Notes: a model not told the origin generated them from the sequence alone. A stretch of 64,000 bases of DNA from Cichorium intybus (GCA_023525715.1 CM042012.1:53931004-53995003); one strand, 5' to 3'; counted from the first letter of the stretch, positions 12,177-25,357 are shown. Program-made: numbers and translations.

Positions 12177-12607
12177 TAAACTTTTGTCTAGTTCTTTGAA
12201 AAAAAAATAAACTTATCCAAAAAATACTTTTTTCCTTGTAATATTGATTCTTGTGACTTTAAATTACAATAAGGGTGCACGAAGTAGCTCACGGGCCCGA
12301 GCGGGTTCAACAAAATTGATGGTCGGTACTGACGGTACCGACGTGGTACCAAATTGATCATTGCACCGTGTACATAGGGTTAGAGTGGCATCGGGTTGGA
12401 GTGGTTTCATCATCTATCCGAAAACAATGTGTTTATATAAAATAAAATTTAATCATTTAAAAAATCACCCTCCTCCTTTCCCTATAAATACCACCTCCAT
12501 ACCCATTAAAAAATTCACACCTTCACCATTCTTTCTTTCTCTCAACATCTCTCTAAACCTTTTCCTATTATTAAAAAAACCCCTCTTTCCAACAAAGTCC
12601 CTGGCAA
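12177..12607. other. Non-coding interval upstream of the Myb/SANT-like ORF
   Basis: Nothing is firmly identified. A pyrimidine-rich tract at 12460-12600 (TCACCCTCCTCC, CTCTCTAAACC) preceded by CCTATAAATACC (12480-12491) looks like the TATA box and 5' UTR of the split ORF that follows. Confidence 0.4.
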
Positions 12608-13096
12608 TTGCCCAACTCCCAATATTACGTCCCTGTCACTTCTCATTTTCGTAGACAAGAGGATGAGTCAAGTGACGATGAGGTGGAGGTGGAGGTGGAA
12701 GTGGAGGATGAGGTGGATGTGGAACTGGAGGATGAGCAGGAGGAGGAGGTGGAACTGGAGCAGGAGGAGGTAGTTCCCGAAACACAACAACCCCCTCCCA
12801 AGACCTCCACAAGACGATCTTACACTAATCGTGTGAAACGTCTTCCGTGGAAGGAGAACGAGGAGGTCGCCTTGGTGAAGGCTTTTATTAATCTTTATGA
12901 GGAAGCAGAACAAGGAATCGTGTTCAAGTCATTTTGGGACAACATGTTGGTACATTTTGGTGCGCTTGTTGGAGGGACGGATAGGACACGCTCTCAATTA
13001 TAGTCCAAGTGGAAGGACATGAAAGGAAAGGTGAGGAAGTTCAATTGCATTTTCAATACAAATTGCAACACCCGTGCCATACTTAGTCAGTACCAT
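12608..13096 (+). pseudogene. Myb/SANT-like (PIF/Harbinger ORF1-type) protein, 5' half
   Basis: The frame begins at a TTG where an ATG would be expected, so the start codon seems lost. A long acidic linker (alternating Glu/Val/Asp, about residues 18-55) leads to a Myb/SANT-like DNA-binding domain: LPWKENEEVALVKAFINLYE, FKSFWDNMLVHFGA, TRTRSQL-like GTDRTRSQL, then, after an in-frame TAG at 13001-13003, SKWKDMKGKVRKFN. Plant proteins of this type (often misnamed glutathione S-transferase T3-like) are usually linked to PIF/Harbinger transposons. The frame ends at LSQYH, exactly at the edge of a 16.1-kb insertion, and resumes at 29204. Confidence 0.85.
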
Positions 13097-13944
13097 TGTA
13101 ACGCCCCATCTTTCAAACACCTTAACTGATGAAATTGTTTGTAAAACATGTTGGAATAAAAATTCTGTTCTTTCATCAAACTTTTCTTTTAGTATTTAAG
13201 ACATCATTTGAAAACTTTTGGTCCCAATTAAAACAATTGCATTTAGAAATAATTAAGCAACTCTGGGGGTTACAAAAATCATATCAACACAACCATAGTC
13301 TAGCAACATAACATCTCAAGCTAATGTCCCGTAATTACAAAACCATTCTACCGAAAATCGGCATGACCTCTGGGCTATACAGATAAATCCATATTCTTGA
13401 TTCATTTCCGTTAGACAACGGAGTTCTTAGCTAAACAAGCTTGAATTTATTTGTACATAGTTACCTTTCTTTCGTTTCATAAGCCTTCAATTGATTGGTA
13501 TATTACATTTTAATCATACTTTTCTTAGTGATTCCCTTCATAATTCCTCTTGTTCTTATATGTATACTTTATAGGGGTAGTCAACCCATGCATAGTATCT
13601 CTAATGTCATAACTGGTCATTCTGAGTTTTCCCAACTCAATTGGACATACTCATTATATTATCTTTAGTACTTTTAGTTATACTTGATCTTATCAAATAA
13701 GTATAATACTCTTATGCCATTCAACCTTTCTTCATATATCTCTTACCAGGTTCCCATGATTCCATCATGATTCAACCAAACTCAAATACATATCCTGTGA
13801 TTATGATAATACGGGCTCATATTATCAAAATCACCTATACGTATTTAATTCTGGCGTCATCACTAGGTCCCTGGTCCACTGGTTCAGTTAACATGCAATA
13901 CAACATAATATATACTGTTAACATGTATTAGGGAATCTTATGAT

Positions 13945-14170
13945 TGTAACGCCCCAAATTTTCGACCATTTTTTTTTTTTTGAAAAATTTCAATTACGCC
14001 AAAAGCGCATTTCGCCAAAAGCGCATTTCACCAGAAGCGCATTTCGCCAAAAGCGCAATATACCAAAAGCGCATTAGCGCTAAAAGCGCAAAAACGTAAA
14101 CTCATAAAAAATGATAGCGCTATTGCTGCATAATAATACTAAAAGCACAATAGCGCTATTGCTTAAGCAT
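13945..14170. repeat. AAAAGCGC repeat cluster at an internal LTR end
   Basis: CGCCAAAAGCGCATTT and variants occur about six times, along with AGCGCTATTGC hairpins. The counterpart at 29080-29165 carries the reverse complements (CTTTTAGCGCTATTG, TTTTTGGCGCTACTG), showing that the two ends of the block face each other. Confidence 0.75.
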
Positions 14171-14435
14171 AGTAATCAAACTTCATGTCTATAAGACATG
14201 AATATCAAAAATACGGTCCAACTAAAAAGTTTGGTGTACAAGTTTACAACCATGGGCATTACGAATTTATATCAAAACAACCATAGCAAGCAGAGAAGGA
14301 TTAAACCATAAAATCAAAAGATGAGAGCTATGCTTAGCTCCACTCCATCTAATCTTCCAAAACATATCTAGTATTTCAATTTGCCATCCTACTCTTGCGA
14401 ACCTGGACCTGGGACACATGGCATGAAACATAAAA

Positions 14436-17400
14436 TACATAAGACAAAAATGTCTCGTGAGCTACATGGGTTTTAGACTCAAAACATTTAAAAAAACATG
14501 ATATATATTGTTTCCAAAGCCTTTGTAACCAAAACATTTCATATCTCATGCTGAAAACATTTAAAAGCATAACATATATCGTTTTCAAAGCCTGTGATAA
14601 TAAGTTGTCATCGTAAAACTTTCTTTACTCAAACTTGACTGGTATTCATTCGTGTTTGGATTTTTATACTTAGGGCCTAATCACCTTTGGTGATACCCCA
14701 AGTCTATACTGAAATGGTAAGAACGTAATCAAACCATCTCAGTATCATATCACATGCTTTGACTGGTATCTCCACATGTTTTATTTTTATACTTAAGAAA
14801 ATCACACGTAGTAATTTTCCCAAGTCTATACTAAGATGGAAAGAACAAAATCATTCCATCCTAGCATCTTGTGTTTTAGGACATCTACTTCGCGAAGGGG
14901 AAGGTACCACCCCAGTAGACTCCTCTATATTCCCTTATGGGAATATCATGGCCCGGGCAAAAGTAGGTAACATACTAACTTGCATTGCTGCATTCATTCA
15001 TATCTCAAATACCAGTCATAAAAAGGAAAACATAATATGATTTGACATCAAATTACTTGCTGAAATCACATTAAGGCTAGTGCCAAAACAATCTTTTCAA
15101 ATCCCGATTCAGTTTGATGTCAAATCACACTTTTCAAAACATATTAGGCTTAAAGCCAAATCGTATTTTTCATCTCATATCGGGCTTAATACCAAAACTT
15201 GCTTTCAAACCGTTATAACTTTGTGCCAAAATATACTTTTCAAATCACTTGGGCTTAATGCCAAAACTTGCTTTCAAATCATTGTACAAGACTTTTATAA
15301 ACAGGTCATAAGTAAAATAAACTTGCATATTATTTCATATTCGAAATTCACATAAACCATAAAAACATTTTTGCCATGTACCCCAAAGAGGGAAAATGCC
15401 ACATGTACCTTAGTAGCTAGGTACGTCTAGCTACTCTAATCCACATAGCTCTATCCTTTCGTTGCTTCCAACTATCCTTCAATCTTTATTAATCTAATAG
15501 AAGATTAGAGCTTATTAGACAACTAACGATATAGTAATCGTCCAATAAATCTTGAACTACTTCTAGTCATCATCTAGTTCTATTCGAATGTCCAAATATG
15601 ACTCTTAAGGCATAATAACTATTTTGGACAATTTTACCCTTTTTGTCCCACTTGACAACTTAACACAAAGTTCAAGCACACTTGTGTTTTACTCTTTTCC
15701 ATACACCCTAACCATGTACCAATAGTGTCTAGAACATGTATCAAGTTGTATGGAACCTTTTAAACCACTTTTCGTTTTGACACTTTTTGACCGTTTTCTC
15801 ATTTAGGCATCCTACTTTGCCTAAATGTATTTTCTTGGGTTTTAACATGTAATTTTTGTAACTTTCTGATCTTACATGTTTATTAAGAAATCTCAATTCT
15901 TAGATGTTAAAACATCTCCCGTTTCACTATTTTATTCCATTTTTGGCAAATTTGCCAGTTAAAATTATAAAAATAAGAATTATTTTTAAACACCACACTT
16001 TTTACATATTTTGTTGCCAAAACCACCCAACAACTCATAAATGTTGATATAAATTCATTTCATGCCCTCATGAGCTCGTATTTGCTTAAACAGTAACTTT
16101 TTAGTTTGACCGTTTCCTATTAAGTCATTTTTAGGCTTAACAAAAACTTAACTTTTCTTAACCAAACTTTCAACTTCCTTTTAATATAGCATAATTATAT
16201 GACAATGAATCATAATATTCAAGTCTTAGGGTCAATTCTCAAACTTTTGCTTTTTAGGCCTAAAACAGCCAATTTACTAAAAATAATCTAATTATAGTCT
16301 TTTTATGACTAAATGGTGTTTTACACGATGTTTAATCATGTACTTGTATTTCCAATTCAATGTTACCATTTTGTAGTATAACCATGTCTCATAAATCATA
16401 CTTTAACTAGTTTCTTGATCACAAGCATCATTTTCCACTTATGTCCCATTTTAGACTTTTACCAAAGTCAAATTCATCCATCTTTTGCCATTTTATTATC
16501 ATCTAGCAAACTAACTTCATATTGTTGATTCTTTGGTTTTTTTTAACTTATTACATATAGCATTTTATATATCCAAACCCAATTTCCCATAAGACAAGTC
16601 AATTCCAAGTAATTTGATTTTTAGTCCACTGTTTGACTTTGACAGAAAAGTCAAAGCTGTCAAATTTCTCAAATACCAATTTGTACCAAAAGCTTCCCAA
16701 TGACAAACTATAGTAATTAAAATTCCAAAAATCAGATTTTTATCCAATAAAACCTTATTCATGGTATTATGTACCAAGTATTCTTCATTCCTATATTCTA
16801 ATTTGACTTTTATAATGTCTAAATGGGACAAGAATGAAAATTCATGCTTGTGATCAAGAAACTAGTTAAAGTATGAGTCATGGAACATACTTATATTCTA
16901 ATATGGTAGCATTGGATTGGTGATACAAGTATTTGGTTGAACGACATATAATGTATCATTTACTTATAAAAAGACTATAATTTGACTATTTTTAGTTAAA
17001 TGGTCGTTTTAGGCATAAGAAGCGAAAGTTTGAGAATTGACTCCAAGAATTGAATACTATGATTCCTTGTCATATAATTATGCTAGATTAAAAGAAATAA
17101 CCAAATTTGGGTCAAGAAACAAGGTGTTTTGGTTAAGTTTAAAAATGGATCAAAATAGCCGCGGTTGAACTAAAAGTTACCGTTTTAGCAAATACGAGCC
17201 CATATGAGTATGAAATGAATTTATATCAACATTTATGTGTCGTTGGGTGGTTTTGGCAACAAAATATGTAAAAAGTGTGATGTTTAAAAATAATTTTTAT
17301 TTTTATAATTTTAACGGCGAATTTGCCAAAAATTGAATAAAAGAGTGAAACGAGAGATGTTTTAATATCTAAGCAATTAGATTGCTTAATAAACATGTTA

Positions 17401-18887
17401 AGATCAAAAAGTTACAAAATTACATGTTAAAACCCAAGAAAACACATTTAGGCAAAGTCGGATGCCTAAATAGAAAAACGGTCAAAAAGTGTCGAAACGG
17501 AAAATGGATTAAAAGGTTCCATGAAGCTTTATACATGTTCTAAACACTATTGGTACATTGTTGGGTTATATAACAATGACTTAAACAAGAGTTTACACGA
17601 ATTTTGGACTAAGTTGTCAAAATGGGACAAAAAGGGTAAAATTGTCCAAAATGGTTATTATGCTTTAAGAGTCATACTTAATCATCGAAATAAAAGTAGA
17701 TAATGGTTAGTAGTAGTTCAAGAATGATTAGACACATGATGTATGTTTAGTTGTCTAATAAGTTCTAATCTTCTATTAAAATTAATAGAGATTGAAGGAC
17801 GTTTGGAAGCAACGAAGGGCTAGAGAAAGTGGATTAGTGTAGCTAGACGTACCTAGCTACTGAGGTGAGTACATGTGACATTTTTCCTCTTTTGGGGTAC
17901 ATGGCAAAATGTTTTATAGTTTATGTGATTTTCGAATATAAAATGATATGCAAGTTTATTTACCTATGACATGATTATAAAAGTCTTATATTATGATTTG
18001 AAAGCATGTTTTGGCAATCAAGCCATAACGATTTGAAAGCTATTTGAAAAGTATGTTTTGGCATCAAGCCACAACGATTTGAAAGCATGTTTTGGCATTA
18101 AGCCCTAACAATTTGAAAAGTATATTTTGACACAAAGCTATGACGATTTGAAAGCAAGTTTTGGCATTAGGCCACGATGATTTGGAAGTATGTTTTGGCA
18201 ACAAGCCATAATGTTTATGAAAGAAAGTTTTGGCATCTAGCCTTACGAATGTTTATGAAATAAAGTTTTGACATCTAGCTTTACGATTGTTTGTGAAAGA
18301 AAGTTTTGACAGCTAGCCTTACGAATGTTTAAGAAAGAAAGTTTTGGCATCTAGCCTTAATATATTTGTGAATGAATGTTTTGATGATAAGCAATGATAT
18401 GTTTATGAATGACTGGTATTTAAGATATGAATGAATGCAGCTATGCAAGACAGTATGAACAAAGAACATGATTCTTTGTGCCCGGTCCATGATGTTCCCG
18501 TAACGGAACCTAGAGGAATCTACTGGGGTGGTACCAACCCCGTCGCGAAGTAGATGTCCTAAAGCTTATGATGCTAGGATAGACTTATTTCGTTCTTTCC
18601 ATCTTAGCCTAGACTTGGGGTATCACTTTAAGTGATTAATGCCCTAAGTATAAAAACCTATTTATGATTGATTACCAGTCAAGTTTAAGTAATGAAAGTT
18701 TTATGATGATAAACTTATTTTGAAAGGCTTTAAAAGCAAAATAATGATATGTTTCGGTTATTATGTTTTTTAACAAGTCTTTTGACATGATTTGATTACA
18801 AAAGTTTTGAAAATGATATATGTTATGTTTACACATGCTTTGAGTCTAAAACCCATGTAGCTCACGAGACGTTTTTGTCTTATGTAA
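14436..18887. repeat. Giant imperfect inverted repeat, about 2-kb arms
   Basis: The left arm (about 14436-16485) and right arm (about 16785-18887) are reverse complements. Matching landmarks: CTCGTGAGCTACATGGG at 14453 with its complement near 18850; GTAGCTAGGTACGTCTAGCT at 15412 with its complement near 17840-17860; the TTGGGTGGTTTTGGCAAC region at 17233 against 16012-16035; and TTGATCACAAGCAT at 16415 against 16843. Eye alignment suggests roughly 80-90 percent identity. The spacer is about 300 bp. The arms carry no protein-coding signal. Confidence 0.85.
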
Positions 18888-19465
18888 ACGCGACGGGAGG
18901 TACCATCCCAGTAGAGTCTGTTGTCCCGTTACGGGTACGTGTCCGGACCTCGCTGACTCATGCAATCACACTCTATGCATGCATAAAAGCACTACTTATC
19001 TTTTGTACTAGAAGTCACGAATGCTATGAAATGCATGTGCAATAACATAGACATTAACAAATTAACTCTTTCATAAACTTATATAAGGATCAAATCATTT
19101 AGTACATATAATCATTGTTCATTTGAAACAGATTCATAACATTAGTCATAGTAGACTGACTACCAAAATATTATTTCACAGGCATAGTAGACTTGAAGCC
19201 AAAACAATCTTTCAAAATCATTGTATCAAAACTTTCATTATCATAACATATGTAGAACGATTTATATATCATTTAATATTTAAAAATTACGTAAGAGCTT
19301 TGTCAACAATTTGCCATGTACCCCATAGTGGGAAAAAGCCACATGTACTCACCTTAGTAGCTAGGTACGTCTAGCTACACTATTCCACCAATCTCTAGTC
19401 TTTCGTTGCCTCCAAACGTCTTTCATTCTCTATTAATCTAATAGAAGATTAGAAGTCTTTTAGAT
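18888..19465. repeat. Third copy of the LTR segment, in left-arm orientation
   Basis: GGGAGGTACCATCCCAGTAGA (about 18895), GCCATGTACCCCATAGTGGG (19312) and GTAGCTAGGTACGTCTAGCT (19357) follow the order of 14890-15510 in the left arm. The orientation flips again by 19865. Confidence 0.75.
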
Positions 19466-19506
19466 ACCATTATAGGTAGACTTGTTCTCCTATTTTGGTA
19501 AGCCTT

Positions 19507-19603
19507 GGTCTTTATAGACCTCTAGACGCGGTATATAACCGCGAGCTTTTGTCACGAATGTGACCTGGTCTTTTAGACCTCAGACGCGGGTGCGGAACCC
19601 GCG
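19507..19603. repeat. Duplicated cluster of short perfect hairpins
   Basis: Five small palindromes follow in a row: GGTCTttataGACC (19507-19520), CGCGGtatataaCCGCG (19527-19543), GTCACgaatGTGAC (19551-19564), GGTCTtttAGACC (19567-19579) and CGCGGGtgcggaaCCCGCG (19585-19603). The first pair and last pair form a repeated two-hairpin unit. Confidence 0.85.
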
Positions 19604-19861
19604 AGCTTTGCATTGGTGTGTGAAACATGCATTGCATATGCATCTATTTTGTATTAATCGTGTTGAACTGATTATATTGTTTAAGTTTCAAAACTTCTAT
19701 AAGTTGTTTTCGCAAAGAATTTAAGAAGTAAATGTCATTTATATGACTCGGATTGTAAAGAAGCTTTTGAAAAGAAAAGGTCAGTCATATGACTTATTTT
19801 GCAAAGGATTTTGAAAAGAAATATATCAAATATATGATATTGATTATAAAACATTTTTAAT

Positions 19862-20050
19862 GATGTTTTAAGTCTAAAACCCATGTAGCTCACGAGACGT
19901 TTTCGTCTTACGTATTTTATTTTATGCCATGTATCCCAGGTTCTAGACAAGAGGGATAGAAGCAAGTAGATGACTCGAGGAGATTGGGATTAGTTGGAGG
20001 TTTGTATCCTAACTTGCTTTATATGGTTTAGTTTGATATGCAGTTGTAAC
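19862..20050. repeat. Fourth LTR segment, right-arm orientation
   Basis: TCTAAAACCCATGTAGCTCA and TTTATGCCATGTATCCCAGG repeat the right-arm/left-arm-complement text (compare 14400-14480 reversed). The segment is broken at 20050 by the Copia-type insertion and resumes at 28926. Confidence 0.7.
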
Positions 20051-20830
20051 TGAAGGGTTTTATGCAAATCTATGAACTAAAAATCCTAAGTTCACATGCA
20101 ACCTATAAGGATCTATGTTTTCTTCTAATTGAACATATAATAATTCCTAAAGGCTTATAAGAAATTAACTAAATAAACAAAATCAAAAAAACTAACCTTT
20201 TAGGATTTCTTGGAAGCAAAGCAGCACAAGTGTCCTGCCTCAAATGAAGTCACACCCAAGCTAGGAGGGAGGTCACGAAATTCTTGAGAGGAATGAGAGT
20301 ATAATGGCATAGAAAAGAGGGTTCTGGGGCTCCCTATTTATAGGCCCCAGCTGATAACCAGATAAACCTTTAGAGATAAGCCTTTTTGAATTCAAATAAG
20401 GTAAAACCTTTTATCTATTAATTCAAATCTATTTATCCCTTATTATTAATCTCGAAATTATATATATTCCATATATAAATTTCGTGGTCATCTAGCCTAC
20501 TAAAACTGTCACTTACTCAACTATTGAATAATTACAATTTTAGTCCCTGCACCTTTAATTAATTAAATTAATCACCAAATTAAATCCAATTAGTTCCAGA
20601 TTAATTTCTAATCAATTAATATAGTTTCTAATTAATATATTATCACTTTAATATATTAATAAACTATTTATTTAATTTCTATTGATTTATTAATCACATA
20701 ATAAATCAATCTCTCTCTCTACTGAACTTTCTACCAAACCTCCAGCTATGAGGGCAACCCAAATGGACTTTTCTATTATTAATTAGGTAAATACAAATTA
20801 TTAGTCATGGCTTAGACACCTAATCCAACA
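20051..20830 (-). repeat. 3' LTR (minus strand) of the 8.9-kb element
   Basis: In element orientation it begins TGTTGGATTAGG and ends AAAACCCTTCA. The purine-rich AAGTGTGAGAC immediately precedes it and is the likely polypurine tract. Confidence 0.9.
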
Positions 20831-21940
20831 GTCTCACACTTGGATAAGTCTATGACTATAATTACCAATTTAACCTCTAATTAATCAGCAAACTGTAGCT
20901 TCCTAGAAACTGCTGCCAAACTCTGACCTAGTCAGTTCTGTCCATAGATAAGTGATCATATGATCCTCTGTTCAACAAGATACTTTCAGACACGAGACAT
21001 GGATTGAGATCAATCTCTGTTCGATACTCTGTTTCCCGATTTCCGATTCTGCTTATGACTTTAGAACTTCTAATTGAACACATCAATTTAGTCCAGGCTG
21101 GCCAGCACTTTAGTTAACTTCAAAATCATCGAGAGGCCTACAGATATCTGTTTCCCATCAGGGTCAAGGAACGAATAAGCTTTCACTCATATGCTTATAT
21201 CTTTTACCAGTCAAATCATTCACAACAACACATTTTATAACATCGAGTTACCGATGCGTTTTCGTATTATCAATGAACAACTGCCTTGTAAATTATAACT
21301 CATATCTCTCCACTTCAAGATCATAAGATATTATCGTCTTAACATTGCTTGTGATATAATCCATGAAGCAATCTATTGAGCGTGGGTTTATCCAATACTC
21401 AAATCTATATTTCTAAGTACTCATGAATGTTGTAGCAATCCTATTGCCATGTCTAACTCCTTAGACAGTCTACAAACCAATTCATGACAGTCTTGATTCA
21501 ATACTTACTTCCCAAAGTATGAGCGACTGTGGACCTTTTTGAATAATTAAATTATTCGGGAAGTAAAACATGCGAAAGTGAAACATAAAGATCTGACTGG
21601 TAGCTACTCCTGCTTATCACCAAGTCTCCACAAGGTGATAACCAAGTCGGATCTTGTCATAAACTATTATCGGTTTCAAGATTTCTTTTAAACCCTCAAT
21701 TCTAATTTTATAGCTATGTCTTTATGAACCTTACACTCTTTCTATGTTTCCAAAGTATCTTATACTTATACACTTTATTGCAGATGATCCAATCGGATGT
21801 TCAACCGATGACATCTCAATATGTTATCCTATCAATTTCTCTCCTAACTCCATTCTGGTAATGTGTACTGTGACTTCCTATTGTTCTGGGGTCTTTAGTC
21901 TACTTGACTGCACCCTAAGACTATTTCGGGGTGTTATGAT

Positions 21941-21970
21941 GTGCCGGTGAACCACACCCGCTCCATCAGA
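21941..21970. repeat. Conserved-loop hairpin motif, copy 1
   Basis: GTGCCGGTGAACCACACCCG followed by CTCCATCAG. Further copies lie at 24183, 27110 and 27191 in this element, and at 62673 and 63647 in the sister element. The flanking stem is weak here. Confidence 0.7.
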
Positions 21971-22150
21971 ATACTAACGAGATTCTTTAACCATCAAGTC
22001 CTTTAACATCATGTCCTGACGTTAATAATTACCAATTTGAAAATCTCTCAAAATAACACTATCACCCCAATCATTTCCTAATGAATACTTACTTGAGTTC
22101 AAACAATCTATCCAGTATTCCGAGCCAGACAATGTCCTGAATCCAACTTA

Positions 22151-23405
22151 GGTTGTGTTTGATAGCTGCTGACTGAGTTAGATCTGACTGAGTCAGAGGC
22201 CTGAAACCATGCTGTTTGATTATGCATCTGATTGAATTTGCTGAATAACGAAAATGACAATGTTACCCTTCTATTCTATCTTTTATTGGATATAATGTAT
22301 GTGTTTATGTAAACAAAAGTTCATTATTTATAATTACACTAATGTATAGAGTAGAATTAAAGTTATACATCGGATTTACATATGATAAAAAATTCATATA
22401 AAAACTGATATCTTTTAATTCCATTCATATACGCCAACCAAACATGATCAAGAAATGTAACGACCAAACATGATATTCATTCAATTCCATTCAACGCTTA
22501 CCGTTTTATGCTCTATTCCCTCCATCTTCTTATGTTGCCCATGGAAAGCTACATAAAACAGAAAACTTCACAGGTAGCATTTGAGGATAGAGCTAATTAT
22601 GGGAGGACAATAAGAAATATAAAGTCCAACTCAAATACTCAATATATAAACCAAATAATTCAAAATAACAATGAATTGTTTATTAAAAGAACCTGGTGTC
22701 CTTTACGAGTTCAAAACATATATCCACTGTGAATTCATAATTGTTCATCCCATTCCTAGATATCTCGCACAAAACATATTATTTGACGAAATGTGATGCA
22801 AACATATTTTTGGAAAACCATTCTAATTTCTGATTTCACCAAATGGCCAAGAACAGAAATGACAACAATTTAATTTCATTCAATACACCGGCAATCTGAT
22901 TTCAAGAAATACACTAGAAACAAAAAAATTTCAACAATATGATTTCAAGACACACACTACAAACAACGAATTTCAGCAAAATCTGAAATCAACGGATGCT
23001 CTAAACAACTAAACAACGAATTTCAAGACACACATACCTGTCGCAGTAGCGGAAACTGAGAACGGCGGCGGTGCTTTGGACGGCGGCGGTGGCGGATCCC
23101 TTCTACAGACCTGCCGGCGACGACTGACATAGGAGAGACGAGGAGTTGGTGTGGTTCAACGGAGGAAGCGGAGAAGATATCAGCGTAAAAGCGATGGAGG
23201 CGGGGAAAGGGCAAAAAAGGATATGCGTGTTTTATTTCTCAGTCAGCGAGTCTATATCCCTTACCGAGTAAGAGGTTTTGGACGGACTAGTAAGATGCCT
23301 TGGACCGAGTAAGATGTTTTTTTTGGGCCTAGCAAACGGTCTGACTCGGACCGAGTCAGACATTGCCTCTTACTGGACCCAGTAAGAGGTAAATCAAACA
23401 CACCT
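22151..23405. mobile_element. PIF/Harbinger-like insertion with TTA duplication
   Basis: The tips are GGTTGTGTTTGAT on the left and, inverted on the right, AGGTGTGTTTGAT. TTA is duplicated at 22148-22150 and 23406-23408. The sister element at 62866-62885 preserves the uninterrupted site (CCAACTTACTATGCC), so the borders are exact to within a base. The ends carry many CTGACTGAGTCAG / ACCGAGTAAGA words. The 1,255-bp interior encodes no transposase; a GC-rich stretch at 23040-23200 (GGCGGCGGTG repeats), unlike its surroundings, may be captured host sequence. Confidence 0.88.
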
Positions 23406-24182
23406 TTACTATGCCCTAAGCATTAAGTCATCAGGACATGTTCATGACATTTTGATCGATCCAAAAAACTTGTGGAACCCGATCCAATCTTATTCCAAAC
23501 CCTTTCGGAATCTAAAGATTATTTATAATCCTTGTGCCATGATTTTCAAAAACTATTTCCTTTCGGAGACTCTTCTCATGCATCTTGAATCTTATCAAGA
23601 TCATGCTTACAATGGCTAGGTCTATGCTGGCGATTTCATCTATCTAATAGATGACTGTGAATTACGTGAGTATGTTGCACCTTCTTAATTTCTTTCATGC
23701 CAAGTCATTTGCAATGATAAGAAAACCATTTTCCTGGGTCTATGCATCTTGAATCTCATCAAGATCATTTTGGCAGAGTCTGGATCTATCTCATAGATGT
23801 TAACAACCACCTGAGTATGCCGTATTTCTATTAAGGCTTTCATAGCGATCCGTCTCTTAACACCAAGTCATTACACTTTGTAATGAAAAGAGACGTTTCC
23901 TAGAAATAGTATGTATCCCACATATGGAGATGGTAGACTACAGCGACACTCCCACTGGCTTTGACACGGTTATGGACTATTCACAAAATCCAGGACTTTT
24001 GGTACCTTTTGAGATTCCAAACCTTCTGGCATCTTAATGGAAATCTTTCACCCATTTCTCAAAAATCCAATCCTTTGGCATATTTTTAAGAATCTGAATA
24101 TCCTTTCTTACGAGATGCCCATGGGATAATCCCTGGCTCATGTACCTTTGTACTGGTACACTATTTGTGAGTCCCTATTAGT

Positions 24183-24212
24183 GTGCCGGTGATCCACACG
24201 CGCTCCACTAAC
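24183..24212. repeat. Conserved-loop hairpin motif, copy 2
   Basis: GTGCCGGTGATCCACACGCG then CTCCACTAAC. Flanks TTGTGAGTC..TTAGTG and CACTAACGACTTACAA can pair into a stem. Confidence 0.75.
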
Positions 24213-25357
24213 GACTTACAATACGCAGTATCCTTTCGGATTTCATCTTCTATTGAGAGTGCTCCTCTCGGAGCCAATTACTTGACTCTGAGTATCGTCT
24301 CACTCAACCAGATGTTCTGAAGGTACGTTTCTGTCCATGCTGTTTTCTTTTGATGATTCATTTACTCCCACTGGTTTTTAGACCAGGTGAAAAATCAATC
24401 AAAATGCCATATGGATTGTATCTCGTCCTAAGGTTCTCTTAATTGGCAGCAACCGGGCTCACCAATGCTTCCAAGTAGTTAGATTGATAATCCGTACCAA
24501 CTATAGTGCTTTACCACCAATCGGTATGTCACCCCGATCATAACTACTTATGATAGTGATCAATACTACTGGTCAAGAGGAGATTATGTCAGTTGTAGAA
24601 TAGAAATCTGATTTCTGCTCCAAGCCTAGTGATGACTAAAGGTTCTTTCACTTGGCTAATCCTGAACTCATTCAGGACTGTCCCAACTCCCACTGTTTCC
24701 TTAGAACATGAGTTCTTTCTAAAAGAGCTATTCTTTTACAGTTACAGCGGGATAGCCAATGAAACGACATGCTGATCATGTTCAGGCTAGTCATGAGGTT
24801 CGGACGAACACTACGAGACCCTGGACATTCTATGTATAAGTGGGATAATCCTAGCTTTACATTCAGACAGTGTCTGCAAGACCTACTTAGTCTAGGATGT
24901 GGTCGGAACATGGTTTATATGGACTGACTGGTATAGTATTAAACTTATTGGAAACTAATTGGCAATATATCTTATACATCGAGGATCGAACTGTTTCGAC
25001 CAATGCTCCATTATCTTCCCTAAGACACGTTATAACTATTAATGTTCTTGGAAGAGAATGAACTGTGAAAACATTTTTCTCAGTTTATGTTATCGCTCAG
25101 GTTCTATGGAACTTGTACTTCCTTTGAAGTCCTTGAACTGCTCAAGGTTTCAATTCAATCGCTTATTCTGATAAGCGAAGCCATATTCTTCATATCGAAT
25201 GACAAATATCGTGAAGTACAAACAATTGTGTTTTGTTTGAAGATTCGAGCAATACACAACAATTGATGTGTCCGTTGCTCCTAATCTCAATGCCTTTTAC
25301 ATATCTATGTAAACCTATGACTTTGTCAATTCTGTTCAAGACTTGCAATCTTCAGTT

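Noticed and set aside
13097..13944. Separate solo LTR ending at 13944
   Set aside because: It starts with the TGTAAC tip but there is no CA end or duplication at 13944, so I treat it as part of the composite block.
15080..15355. 91-codon plus-strand frame in the left arm of the inverted repeat
   Set aside because: It consists of repeated AAAACTTGCTTTCAAA text; the inverted arm does not keep the frame.
22508..22732. 74-codon plus-strand frame in the PIF-like element
   Set aside because: No similarity to transposase or other families; the region is absent from the sister copy because it belongs to the insertion.
24672..24911. 79-codon minus-strand frame as possible Copia pol
   Set aside because: No RT, integrase or RNase H motif; composition is that of the non-coding interior.
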